NCBI GenBank assembly: GCA_964593515.1
Contig: CAZQJH010000027.1
Coordinates: 1 to 14,498, forward strand
Reading direction: 5' to 3'
DNA length: 14,498 nt
Origin: JAXJYR01 sp964593515
GTDB lineage: Bacteria > Bacillota_I > Bacilli_A > Erysipelotrichales > Erysipelotrichaceae
This document shows, one piece after another, positions 1-8,334 of this stretch (its first letter is position 1; each line of letters opens with the position of its first letter). The notes beneath the pieces are model-generated. The model did not search any database. It saw only the letters and a list, made by a program, of their open reading frames with translations, and was not told the origin of the DNA. A program made the translations under genes and the position numbers.

Positions 1-2061
1 GATATTTTTATTACCCTTCATATAATCAAGACTAATTTTAAAACTTTTAATATACTCTCTTAAATATTTATATGGAAAGGGTAAAACGGTTAATTGTCCA
101 TTACGAACAAAATCAACGTTCATTAACGGAATCATTTCCTCAAATTCTATTTTTTCAGTTTGTGAAACTACTTTACGTATACAACAAGCAGTTGGATAAT
201 CTAATTTTTTATTAGTACTTTTCGCTCCTACATAATATTTAAAACATCTTTCAAATTTATTATCATCCGTATACATATATTTAATATCAAGTAAATTTTC
301 TAATTGATATTGCTGTTTAAAGTCACTATTTCTTAATTCAGAATGAATTAAAATATTTGTTTTATTCATAAAGAAACGATTGAATTTTTTACCATCATTA
401 GATTTCATACGTAATATTTCTTTTAAATCCTTTTTCGTGATTTCCCAAGCTGTATTTGCCTCCAGTTCTTCAATCCATCTATCTACATTGTCAGTATTTT
501 CTGCTTCATCTCGATATTCTTTAATTGCTTGAAGTAAGACTTCCTTATTAATTACATCAGTTGGCCTACTATTCTTTAAAGCTTGTTCAATTTCGAAAAT
601 ATTCGGAATTGTTTTTTCACAAGTTAAGATAATCGCATGAATATTGTTTATATCAGAATATAATAATCCGTCTACTTCATTTTTAATTCCAAATACCTTT
701 TTATTAGTTTCATTATAAAAGTCACATATTTTTTTCCAATCATCACTTGCAACATTATCACTATTATAGGTATCAAATTTCATCACACCATTTTTATTAA
801 TCATTAAGCGATAATAATCAAAAGCCAATTTATTATCACTTTTTTTACATTTTTCACGAATAACAAAAGTCCATTCTTTTGATAAATTAAGTTTTTCCCA
901 ATCGTATAAAGTTATTAAATGTTTCTTTATATCACCTTTAATAATTAGTTCACTAACAATATTTTTTAAGTCTGCAGATTCTTTCTTACCACTTTTAAAA
1001 CGTTTATCGTCCTCAATCACATGTTGAACAATATAATCAGATAAATTATCTTGATGAGGATCATTATTTTTATAAGCATCTTTATCAAAGATAATACGAA
1101 TATTATATGCATCTTTTGTTAGTTTTCCTTCTTCAGCTTTAACCCCATAAAACTTTCTTAATTCACTAATACACTTTTCTACCATTTTTTTAGATAATTC
1201 CGTTTTATTTTCATCTACAATTACTACTTTTTGCTCATTTAATAAGTTCCCATACTTTTCAGGTATAGGAAGATCTTTTTCATTACTAAATTCATATTCA
1301 TCCATTACTATTTCTTTTAATTCAATATCCATATAATCTTTAAGTTTCTTTTCCACATCCATTAAAAACTTATGCATGATACCTAATTTACTTTTCTTAA
1401 ATTTATCATAATCTTTAGCATTGAAATATTCAATTGTGAAATGACCATGCGATTTAGACCCACTTTTATAACCTTCACTAACATCATCTTTTTTTAATTT
1501 TATTCTGAATGCTCCATTAACTTCATCTATTACTAATTCAGGATTCTCTTTTCCACTACATTTTTTAAAAGTTTTTAGTTTTAAATTTAGATACATCCCT
1601 GGTTCAATAACTATTTCTAAAAATTTTATGAAATTTTTATCTTTTTCTAGATGATAATATAATTTACCAGTTAAATTATTATAGCTAAATCTTTCATCAT
1701 TCGGACATGCTAATGAATTAAGCAACAATTGAATTAAACTTCTATTTTGATAAAAGAAATATTGTTTACATTGTGTATCATTTAATAAATCAATCTTTTT
1801 AACTTCAACATTAGGATATTCAGATTTAATACTATTTGTTAAGTCTTCTTCATTAACTTCATTTTTTTTAAATAAAGCTAACATTTGATTACCAAATAAA
1901 TATTGAATAGCTCTTGCTTTAAAAGAATAACTTTCTGCATCTAAAATTCTTCCTTTAAAGTTTTTTTCTTCTGAATCATGATGTCTTTGCATTACAAAGA
2001 CATCAAAATCACGATCAATATTATCCATTTTAAGTTTTACATTAATATTATTTGTCAACAT
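1..2061 (-). CDS. Large uncharacterised protein coupled to helicase-nuclease, 3' end outside window
   Basis: An uninterrupted frame runs from ATG at 2061 to base 1 (687 codons, no stop), so the C-terminus is missing. The start is supported by GGTGGAGG about 9 nt upstream. The first 14 nt overlap the end of the helicase gene, implying translational coupling and a joint function. I see no signal peptide, membrane segment or Walker motif. Visible segments are a beta-rich stretch near residues 140-165 (FLEIVIEPGMYLNLKLKTF), a block near 366-395 (ELIIKGDIKKHLITLYDW), and a strand-like stretch near 460-476 (DGLLYSDINNIHAIILT). The last residues include LPFPYKYLREY. The N-terminal pattern and the partnership with a helicase and nuclease recall Argonaute-like/pPIWI-RE modules, but I cannot show catalytic or MID residues. 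The family is therefore unassigned; the reading frame itself is certain. Confidence 0.9.
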   Translation of the reverse strand, partial: MLTNNINVKLKMDNIDRDFDVFVMQRHHDSEEKNFKGRILDAESYSFKARAIQYLFGNQMLALFKKNEVNEEDLTNSIKSEYPNVEVKKIDLLNDTQCKQYFFYQNRSLIQLLLNSLACPNDERFSYNNLTGKLYYHLEKDKNFIKFLEIVIEPGMYLNLKLKTFKKCSGKENPELVIDEVNGAFRIKLKKDDVSEGYKSGSKSHGHFTIEYFNAKDYDKFKKSKLGIMHKFLMDVEKKLKDYMDIELKEIVMDEYEFSNEKDLPIPEKYGNLLNEQKVVIVDENKTELSKKMVEKCISELRKFYGVKAEEGKLTKDAYNIRIIFDKDAYKNNDPHQDNLSDYIVQHVIEDDKRFKSGKKESADLKNIVSELIIKGDIKKHLITLYDWEKLNLSKEWTFVIREKCKKSDNKLAFDYYRLMINKNGVMKFDTYNSDNVASDDWKKICDFYNETNKKVFGIKNEVDGLLYSDINNIHAIILTCEKTIPNIFEIEQALKNSRPTDVINKEVLLQAIKEYRDEAENTDNVDRWIEELEANTAWEITKKDLKEILRMKSNDGKKFNRFFMNKTNILIHSELRNSDFKQQYQLENLLDIKYMYTDDNKFERCFKYYVGAKSTNKKLDYPTACCIRKVVSQTEKIEFEEMIPLMNVDFVRNGQLTVLPFPYKYLREYIKSFKISLDYMKGNKNI

Positions 2062-5000
2062 ATTGTAAATCCTCCACCTTAATTTTTGCTAATTGTTTTT
2101 TATCAATACAACCATTTTCATCAATAAGTCGTGGTATTTCAATTAATTTACCATCATTAGTTTCACTAGCAACAAAACCATCACTACCAACAACATTGAT
2201 AACATACACTCTTATAGCATTTATCGCATTCATTTTTTTGCTTATATCTTTTCTTATTGTTTCTTTATCAACATTATATGTATATTTCCAATTTTTAAAA
2301 TCTACATATACCCCTTCACATAATTTATAATCAAAGAATTCAAAGTATTCTGGTTCTTCAATAGGCAATAATTCTATTCCTAACTCTTGCTCAAGAATAA
2401 ACTTACCAGCCACTTCTCCCAAAGCTCCTTTATAAATATTATTGAATAATACTGGATTCATTAGATAGTCATTTTTTTCAAATGATTTAGCATAACCTTT
2501 ATTTTCAAAATATTCCTTCATTCCTTCATATTTAAGAATTACAGGAAGTCTTGATTCTTTTTCATTCATTCTATATATAATAACCTCATCACTATTCCCT
2601 TTAATCTTAGGTTTATTGCTTTTTTTAAATTTTTCTTCATCAACGCTAAACTGAATCACAACATTACTAAAGTCTGCATATTGGGAGAAAAGATATTGAT
2701 TAATCTTTTCTCCACTAGTAATATAAAAATTATTTATTACATCATTTGATTCCCAAACATCACTACTAGCAGTTGGATATTTTAAAACAACATCTCTTAA
2801 ATCATTCCATAAATTGATACTTTCTTGTGTCCAACCTTGAGATAGTACCCTACGTATATAATTTAAAGAATCGGTTGAAATATGTTCGGCTTTATACAAA
2901 TAATTACATTCTTTTTCAGAGCATTTATTAATGATGGTATTTTCATACAATGCTATTATTGATTTCATTTCTGGTGGTAATATGCGCTTGTTTAATTCAT
3001 CAATATATAATTTGTTTAACAATTTCGATTCAACAAATAAATAGATATCTTTACTCTTTACAAAAGTTCGACACATTCTTCCAACCGCCTGCAACAAAGT
3101 CCGATTAGCTTGCATATTTACACTTTTCAATGAATATAATTTATTCATTTGATTCTTATCACCTCGATATGCACAAAAAGCTATTTTTATCATTTCATCT
3201 TTTTCTTCATATGAAATTTCATCGTTAGCATATAATTCTTCAATTTGAAAAAGTAATTTAACTAAAGCATCTTCGGTCATCTTTGCATTATTAGAAGTGT
3301 TAACAGTTAAATGAGTTATATCTCCTAAATATAGAGCATCAAAATCCTTGTTTAAATAACGATTATCATTTTCATCATATTCTCCCAAATATACTACATC
3401 TAGATTTTCAGGTACTTCATATTGAAGATTCTGTCCTGCTCCTATGGTCTGATATGCTGACATTACAAATATTTTTTTACCTTCAGCTAATAATTTTTGT
3501 ATTTCTACTTTGTCTTCATCAAAATCATCCCCACGTAAGAAATATATAACACTATTATCTTTACCAGTATCTTTACCAGCTAAATCAAACAACTCTTTAA
3601 ACAATGTAGTATCCATCTTAGCATCATTATCCTTAGCTAAAGCCATTCCTAGATATAACATTGATTTAATATTATCATTTTGCTTAAACTTGCACATTGC
3701 TTTAAAGATATTACAATATCTTAAACGAGCATACTCTTCAATACTGTAAGTTTTTCTAATAAATGCATCTGCAACTCCTTCACTAGTAAATTCATTACAA
3801 TATTCTTCAATTTCTATTGCACTATTATTATTCATTACTTCACTATGAATACTTATTTTTCCTTCTTCATAAGCTTTCCATCTAGCTTGTAATTCTTTAG
3901 CAACTTTTTCTTTTAGGTATTCTGGAGTTGAATGAAAATCATCTTTTAGTTCTTTTTTAAGATATTCTAAATCATAATTCCCGACAACAGTATTAAATTC
4001 TGCACTTGCTGATATTCCAAATATTGTTGCATTTTGACTCAAACATAATAGTATTTTTTCCGGTGTATCATATACCTTAATATAATTAATAATAGTATGA
4101 TCATTATGTTTAATATTATCTTCAAATGCATAATATGACATTCCTTTTTGATAAAAATCAGGCATATCAAATCTTTTGCTTTTTCCTTTTTTTAGTGAAC
4201 GACATTTTTCATTCAACATAAATTCAGCATCTTTGCCCTTTAATTTCAATATATCTAATACATTAATAATTCCGGTTTCATCATCCATCTTATCTTCTTT
4301 TGGTTCTTTACTGTTATTAACTATTTCAGCATACTTTTTACCCCAAGCAAAGATAAATCGTTGCATTTGCATAATAAATTCGTTAATTTCTCTTAACATA
4401 GTATATATAACAATATAGCTCTCTTTATTGTTATAAAATGTTTTTTTATCTTCAAAGAATATTTTTGTACGATTTTCTTCACTATCATACTTTCCTCGAA
4501 GATAAAATTCGTTACTATTAAAAATAGTATGAAAAGAAGCATCGTTAAATAAAAAATATTGCTTTTTATTAATATTATCATTGCTTATCTTAATACTAAG
4601 ATTTAATCGATAGCGAGTATATATATCTTTTCCTTTATTAATTAAGCTATCAATTTTATTATCCGATGCACACTCTTTGGCTGCTTTTAACATTTCACTA
4701 GATAAATTATCAACATTTAAATTATTTACGAGATGATTAAATAAAGCAATATAATCTTCTTTCACCCTTAAAACTTCTTCAATAATACTATTTTGGATTG
4801 TTTCCTTTGTTGCATCAAATTCATCAATAATGATAATAGCATCTTTAATCATATCTGAATTTATAAATTCATAACTCTTATCAATTAAAATTGAATTACG
4901 TTTTAAAAACTTGCTAACACTCATCAATAATATTTTATAATCTTCGGTGAAAACAGCCGGATATAACTTTGAAATCCACTGATAATCATGATCATTCTTA

Positions 5001-5494
5001 ATTCCCTCTTTACGACTTTGTCGACTTTCAAATTTATCAGTTAATAACTTATTAATTTCTTTTTCATATATATAATCTAAATCTTTTATACTATCTTCTA
5101 AATTTTTAACATAATCTTTATCTCTTGCTTTATTAGTTAATTGTTTCTTATATGAGACTACCTTATTTATTAATTTTTTATAAGTCTCACTTTTCATGGC
5201 ATCAGGTATTTCAATTTCTGTTATTTTTTCCACAACCTCATCAAAATTAGAACGTATCCTTAATACATTACGCTCATAATCTTCTTCATTTCCATATGCT
5301 GCCTTTAATTCAGCTTCGGGTAAATTCTTATTTAAGGTTGTTAGATAGATGATTTTAGTATCATCATTAATTTGATCAGCATACTCTTTCATTGCCCTAG
5401 CACAATTATACGTTTTCCCATTACCAGTAGGTAACTCACACAGATATAAACCTGGTTTATGATTTTGCATCGTCTTAAGTAAATAATCTTTCAT
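2048..5494 (-). CDS. SF2-type helicase fused to a C-terminal PD-(D/E)XK-like nuclease
   Basis: This 1148-residue protein carries helicase motifs in order. Walker A is LPTGNGKT (21-28). Walker B is IIIDEFD (221-227). A motif III-like SAS lies at 495-497, motif V-like TIGAGQN at 683-689, and motif VI QAVGRMCR at 802-809 with both arginines. About 270 mostly helical residues separate motifs II and III, an unusually long insertion. Near the C-terminus, E1027, D1055 and D1065-F-K1067 have the spacing and strand pattern of a PD-(D/E)XK nuclease core. The likely role is ATP-driven translocation or unwinding of nucleic acid coupled to cleavage. The start ATG has AGGAGG 6 nt upstream. The gene has its own promoter, follows the terminator of the upstream ATPase, and overlaps the next gene by 14 nt. 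Helicase assignment is strong; the exact family (DinG-like, Cas3-like or other) is open, and the nuclease is inferred from motifs. Confidence 0.9.
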   Translation of the reverse strand: MKDYLLKTMQNHKPGLYLCELPTGNGKTYNCARAMKEYADQINDDTKIIYLTTLNKNLPEAELKAAYGNEEDYERNVLRIRSNFDEVVEKITEIEIPDAMKSETYKKLINKVVSYKKQLTNKARDKDYVKNLEDSIKDLDYIYEKEINKLLTDKFESRQSRKEGIKNDHDYQWISKLYPAVFTEDYKILLMSVSKFLKRNSILIDKSYEFINSDMIKDAIIIIDEFDATKETIQNSIIEEVLRVKEDYIALFNHLVNNLNVDNLSSEMLKAAKECASDNKIDSLINKGKDIYTRYRLNLSIKISNDNINKKQYFLFNDASFHTIFNSNEFYLRGKYDSEENRTKIFFEDKKTFYNNKESYIVIYTMLREINEFIMQMQRFIFAWGKKYAEIVNNSKEPKEDKMDDETGIINVLDILKLKGKDAEFMLNEKCRSLKKGKSKRFDMPDFYQKGMSYYAFEDNIKHNDHTIINYIKVYDTPEKILLCLSQNATIFGISASAEFNTVVGNYDLEYLKKELKDDFHSTPEYLKEKVAKELQARWKAYEEGKISIHSEVMNNNSAIEIEEYCNEFTSEGVADAFIRKTYSIEEYARLRYCNIFKAMCKFKQNDNIKSMLYLGMALAKDNDAKMDTTLFKELFDLAGKDTGKDNSVIYFLRGDDFDEDKVEIQKLLAEGKKIFVMSAYQTIGAGQNLQYEVPENLDVVYLGEYDENDNRYLNKDFDALYLGDITHLTVNTSNNAKMTEDALVKLLFQIEELYANDEISYEEKDEMIKIAFCAYRGDKNQMNKLYSLKSVNMQANRTLLQAVGRMCRTFVKSKDIYLFVESKLLNKLYIDELNKRILPPEMKSIIALYENTIINKCSEKECNYLYKAEHISTDSLNYIRRVLSQGWTQESINLWNDLRDVVLKYPTASSDVWESNDVINNFYITSGEKINQYLFSQYADFSNVVIQFSVDEEKFKKSNKPKIKGNSDEVIIYRMNEKESRLPVILKYEGMKEYFENKGYAKSFEKNDYLMNPVLFNNIYKGALGEVAGKFILEQELGIELLPIEEPEYFEFFDYKLCEGVYVDFKNWKYTYNVDKETIRKDISKKMNAINAIRVYVINVVGSDGFVASETNDGKLIEIPRLIDENGCIDKKQLAKIKVEDLQYVDK

Positions 5495-5524
5495 AATTTC
5501 CCTCCTATTTTATCGATATATTTC

Positions 5525-5533
5525 ATTATAACA
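5525..5533 (-). promoter_or_regulatory. Extended -10 promoter of the helicase gene
   Basis: On the minus strand TGT precedes a perfect TATAAT (5530-5525), giving the TGnTATAAT extended -10 form. It lies about 30 nt before the helicase start, leaving a short leader that contains AGGAGG (5506-5501). No good -35 hexamer is present at 16-18 bp, which is normal for extended -10 promoters. Its place after a terminator indicates that the helicase and its partner form a separate transcription unit. Confidence 0.6.
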
Positions 5534-5609
5534 ATATCTGAAATAAATTTAAGAGTAAAAATCAACATAAAATAGAATTGTTACTTTTTTTACTCAATAA
5601 TTCCAGAGT

Positions 5610-5652
5610 AAAAAACCTTGTAAAAAGGCACTATAGTGTCCCTTTTACAGGG
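5610..5652 (-). terminator. Rho-independent terminator after the AAA ATPase gene
   Basis: The arms CCTTGTAAAAAGGCAC and GTGTCCCTTTTACAGGG pair along nearly their full length (5616-5652, one mismatch and one bulge), around a central TATA. On the minus strand the hairpin is followed directly by a run of six T (5615-5610). It starts 25 nt after the ATPase stop codon. Confidence 0.85.
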
Positions 5653-5676
5653 TCTATTTTATAAACAATTATCTTT

Positions 5677-7470
5677 TTATTTCAATGATTTCAAATACTC
5701 TTCTACATTTAAGTATTGAATACCATCAACATTTAAACTTTCACCACGATATATTACATACCTATTAATAATATCACCATATCTAAAACTAGTCATCTTA
5801 CATTTTTCTTCATCTTTTAAATGACGATATTGTAATGGTACACATTCTTTACTATACTTAACTTCATATATTTCACAATTAAGTTGTTGTGGATCAAAGA
5901 CAACCATATCAAATTCACCAACACTAAATTGTAACTTAAATACTTGCTTACTTGGATTAGCTATCTTAGTTTCTAATAAAACAATATCTTCCATCATTCT
6001 TCCTTTTATTTCACTAAGCAATCTATCTAATATATATTTTCTTTCTTTAGCTGATAATTCTTGAAATTGCGAATCTAATAACATATTTTCCACAATAGCA
6101 CTAGCTTGTGCATAGCGCATTCCTGGTTGAGTAATAAGGGTTATGGTACTTTTTTTACTTACATCAGGAAGAAATGCTAAATCAACTTCAATTATTAATT
6201 CAAGTAGTTTTAAATATTCTTTAATTTGTATCATATGCGCATTATCAATATCAACGGTTTGATTTTCTTTATTAATTATATCTAAGACATGCATCATACC
6301 TTTAGTAACTTTTTCTAAATCCATATGCTCCTTTATATTTATTGGATTATCCCTGTCTCTCAACAAATTAGCAGCTGTTACTGAGATATCATGCGATTTG
6401 AATGTCTTTTCCACTACTGACTTAGTAAAGCTATGATTAATATTTTCTACCACCCGATTTATTACATTAGTCAACTCACCACATTCATAAAGATTTTGCA
6501 GATAGCGAAAATGTCCTCCATACTGATACATTTCTAATGAATGTTGAATGTTTTTCGCAATTGCTGTATCAATATATTCCTCAGTACTTTTAGAATCATT
6601 AAAAATATTATTATAATTAATACCACTAAGACTCATCGTTCCACCATAACGAATATATTCATCAATACCTTTTATTCCTAAAACATACTCAAATTCACGA
6701 TAAGGAATAAAAGTTGTATGTAGCATAATACATCGATCATAAAGTTGTTCTTCTTTCGCAAATACAAACCCTAACGAATCTGTTCCCGATAAAACCAACT
6801 TCATCCCACTACTAGCATAAATATCAGAAAACAAAGCAGCACCTTGGACAAAATCCTCTAACAAAGTTACTTCATCAATAAATACATACTTATACCCTTT
6901 TTCTTCTAATAACTTTAAATCTCTATTAATATCCGTTAATGTATCTTTACGGCTAACTTGGATAAATGCTGCTTTATTAAATTCATCGGGCGATAATTCA
7001 CCGATTATTTGGCGAATCATCGTTGTTTTTCCACTTCTTCTCAACCCATAAAGAATTAACACTTTGTCTTGATATTCACCAAATACATAATCACGAAGGA
7101 CACTTATACACTCTCTTTTTTTATAATTATTAATAGTCATAATTTGTTTGTTTAGTGAACTTCCTATTCGCACCATAGTTCTAAATTCAAGTGATTGTTC
7201 TTTAATATTTTCTTTTATCTTAACTTTTGCTTTTAGTTCTTTTAATTTTTTCTCCAAGCTTTTTCTTTGCTTAATTTGTGCTTGTAATGGTTCTACTTGT
7301 TCAAACGATATATAATTCTCAATCCTTTTTCCGCCTTTATTAATCCGATGGTAATAATATTCTTTATTATTGATTACTTTCTTTGTAATACTACCTTGGG
7401 GTAATAAAGCAATTTCACTTTCAAGTTCTATTATTTGCCTCATTATTTTCTCTTTTTCCACCATCATCAC
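5677..7470 (-). CDS. AAA_14/DUF4143-type ATPase with C-terminal nuclease-like domain
   Basis: This P-loop ATPase of about 590-597 residues has Walker A GLRRSGKT near 142-149 and Walker B YVFIDE near 195-200, followed by a sensor-like LVLSGTDS near 226-232. This is the pattern of AAA_14 proteins linked to DUF4143. The C-terminus holds D521 (EFDMVVFD) and E536-V-K538 (YEVKYSK), matching the PD-(D/E)XK-like end of that family. The N-terminus has a small lysine- and tyrosine-rich region (QGSITKK..NKEYYYHRINKGGKRIENYI, 25-54) and then a coiled coil (about 60-95). Members are common accessory genes; their cellular role is poorly defined. The start is uncertain: GTG at 7470, ATG at 7467 or 7464, or ATG at 7443. 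The GAGGTG site overlaps the first choices, so a downstream start is possible. It has its own promoter and terminator. Confidence 0.9.
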   Translation of the reverse strand: MMMVEKEKIMRQIIELESEIALLPQGSITKKVINNKEYYYHRINKGGKRIENYISFEQVEPLQAQIKQRKSLEKKLKELKAKVKIKENIKEQSLEFRTMVRIGSSLNKQIMTINNYKKRECISVLRDYVFGEYQDKVLILYGLRRSGKTTMIRQIIGELSPDEFNKAAFIQVSRKDTLTDINRDLKLLEEKGYKYVFIDEVTLLEDFVQGAALFSDIYASSGMKLVLSGTDSLGFVFAKEEQLYDRCIMLHTTFIPYREFEYVLGIKGIDEYIRYGGTMSLSGINYNNIFNDSKSTEEYIDTAIAKNIQHSLEMYQYGGHFRYLQNLYECGELTNVINRVVENINHSFTKSVVEKTFKSHDISVTAANLLRDRDNPINIKEHMDLEKVTKGMMHVLDIINKENQTVDIDNAHMIQIKEYLKLLELIIEVDLAFLPDVSKKSTITLITQPGMRYAQASAIVENMLLDSQFQELSAKERKYILDRLLSEIKGRMMEDIVLLETKIANPSKQVFKLQFSVGEFDMVVFDPQQLNCEIYEVKYSKECVPLQYRHLKDEEKCKMTSFRYGDIINRYVIYRGESLNVDGIQYLNVEEYLKSLK

Positions 7471-7490
7471 CTCTATTATTAATTATATCC

Positions 7491-7519
7491 ATTATACCCT
7501 TTTTCATATCATCAAACAA
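7491..7519 (-). promoter_or_regulatory. Sigma-A promoter of the AAA ATPase gene
   Basis: TTGTTT (7519-7514) and a perfect TATAAT (7496-7491) are separated by exactly 17 bp on the minus strand, about 20-50 nt before the possible ATPase starts. The -10 box is part of a 9-bp inverted repeat (ATTATACCC at 7491-7499, GGGTATAAT at 7529-7537) that brackets the -35 box, so binding by a repressor or by a homodimer is conceivable. Confidence 0.65.
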
Positions 7520-7546
7520 GGGGATAATGGGTATAATTGAAGTGTT

Positions 7547-7623
7547 ACACATTTTTCCAGCATTTCCAACCCCCTTTTTACACATTTTTCCATGCTTTTT
7601 AGGGGTCAAAAAACACATTTTTC
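7547..7623. repeat. Three direct repeats at exact 33-bp period upstream of the ATPase promoter
   Basis: ACACATTTTTC occurs at 7547-7557, 7580-7590 and 7613-7623, each start exactly 33 bp after the last. The first two copies extend to a perfect 15-mer, TTACACATTTTTCCA (7545-7559 and 7578-7592). The array fills the gap between the end of lrgB and the ATPase -35 box. Thirty-three bp is about three helical turns, so proteins bound to each copy would sit on one face of the DNA. It is also a multiple of three, and the minus strand encodes an 11-residue KMC-containing repeat, so a coding origin cannot be excluded. Confidence 0.8.
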
Positions 7624-7638
7624 TAAAAATACTATTTT

Positions 7639-8334
7639 CTAATATAAAATACTTACTACTATAGGGATTAAAACAACCATTATTAATCCAGTTACCGCAA
7701 TGGCTAGACTGCTCATAGCAGCTTGTACTTCTCCTAATTCTAATGCTCTTGAAGTTCCAATTGAATGAGCTGCGGTTCCACTCGCAAGCCCTTGAGCAAC
7801 TGGTTCTTCAATCTTAAGTACTTTAAATAAAGTAGAAGCAATACATGCCCCAAAGATTCCCGTTATTATTACACATGCTACCGTAATTGAAGCAATACCA
7901 CCCATTTCTTGAGAAAGACCCATAGCAATCGCTGTCGTAATTGATTTAGGAAGTAGTGAAATACTTACTTCTTGCGAAAGAGCAAAGATTGAAGATAAAG
8001 CAACAATAGTAATCATACATGCTATACATCCTGCACTAATCCCTAACAAAATAGCTTTCAAATTATCCTTCAATACCTGAAATTGTCGATATAAAGGTAG
8101 AGCTAAACAAACCGTAGCTGGATTTAAAAAATATGTTAGATAAGCTGCTCCTTGATCAAAAGTTTCATACTCTACACCAAAAACCAACAACAATACTATA
8201 ATTAAAAGTGATGCCACTAACAAAGGATTACATATGGGACTTTTTACTTTTGCAGATATTTTTAAAGCTAGCCAATAACATAAAAGACTTAATACAATCC
8301 CAAAATAAGTCGAATTTAATAAAAATTCATTCAT
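7639..8334 (-). CDS. lrgB: LrgB/CidB family membrane protein
   Basis: This 231-residue, highly hydrophobic protein has about seven membrane segments and the LrgB hallmarks PLLVASLLIIVLLL, the FLNPATVCLALPLYRQ region (about 70-85), and the conserved LPKSITTAIAM (about 128-138) with GTAAHSIGTSRA (about 187-198). Length fits the family. LrgB works with LrgA in the plasma membrane. The pair was first described in Staphylococcus as modulators of murein hydrolase export and cell lysis, and related proteins act in pyruvate or glycolate transport. Its ATG shares one base with the lrgA stop (TAATG), so translation is coupled. No LytSR-type regulator is nearby in this window. Confidence 0.93.
   Translation of the reverse strand: MNEFLLNSTYFGIVLSLLCYWLALKISAKVKSPICNPLLVASLLIIVLLLVFGVEYETFDQGAAYLTYFLNPATVCLALPLYRQFQVLKDNLKAILLGISAGCIACMITIVALSSIFALSQEVSISLLPKSITTAIAMGLSQEMGGIASITVACVIITGIFGACIASTLFKVLKIEEPVAQGLASGTAAHSIGTSRALELGEVQAAMSSLAIAVTGLIMVVLIPIVVSILY

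Noticed and set aside
2052..4581. Several 60-92 codon frames inside the helicase gene on both strands
   Set aside because: They are shadows of the helicase frame, without ribosome sites and with low-complexity serine/leucine/isoleucine-rich products.
7421..7618. A 65-codon minus-strand frame upstream of and overlapping the ATPase start (KMC-rich repeats)
   Set aside because: It has no ribosome site, its start lies inside the 33-bp repeat array, and it contains the ATPase promoter. Its repetitive sequence is better explained as translation of the DNA repeats.
7545..7623. Possible CRISPR-like array
   Set aside because: Only three short (11-15 bp) repeats with about 20-bp gaps, AT-rich and not palindromic, and no cas genes nearby. 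The exact 33-bp phase fits binding sites better.
7618..7645. Terminator after lrgB
   Set aside because: AAAATAGTATTTT after the lrgB stop has no usable loop and no G-C pairs, so it is not a convincing terminator.
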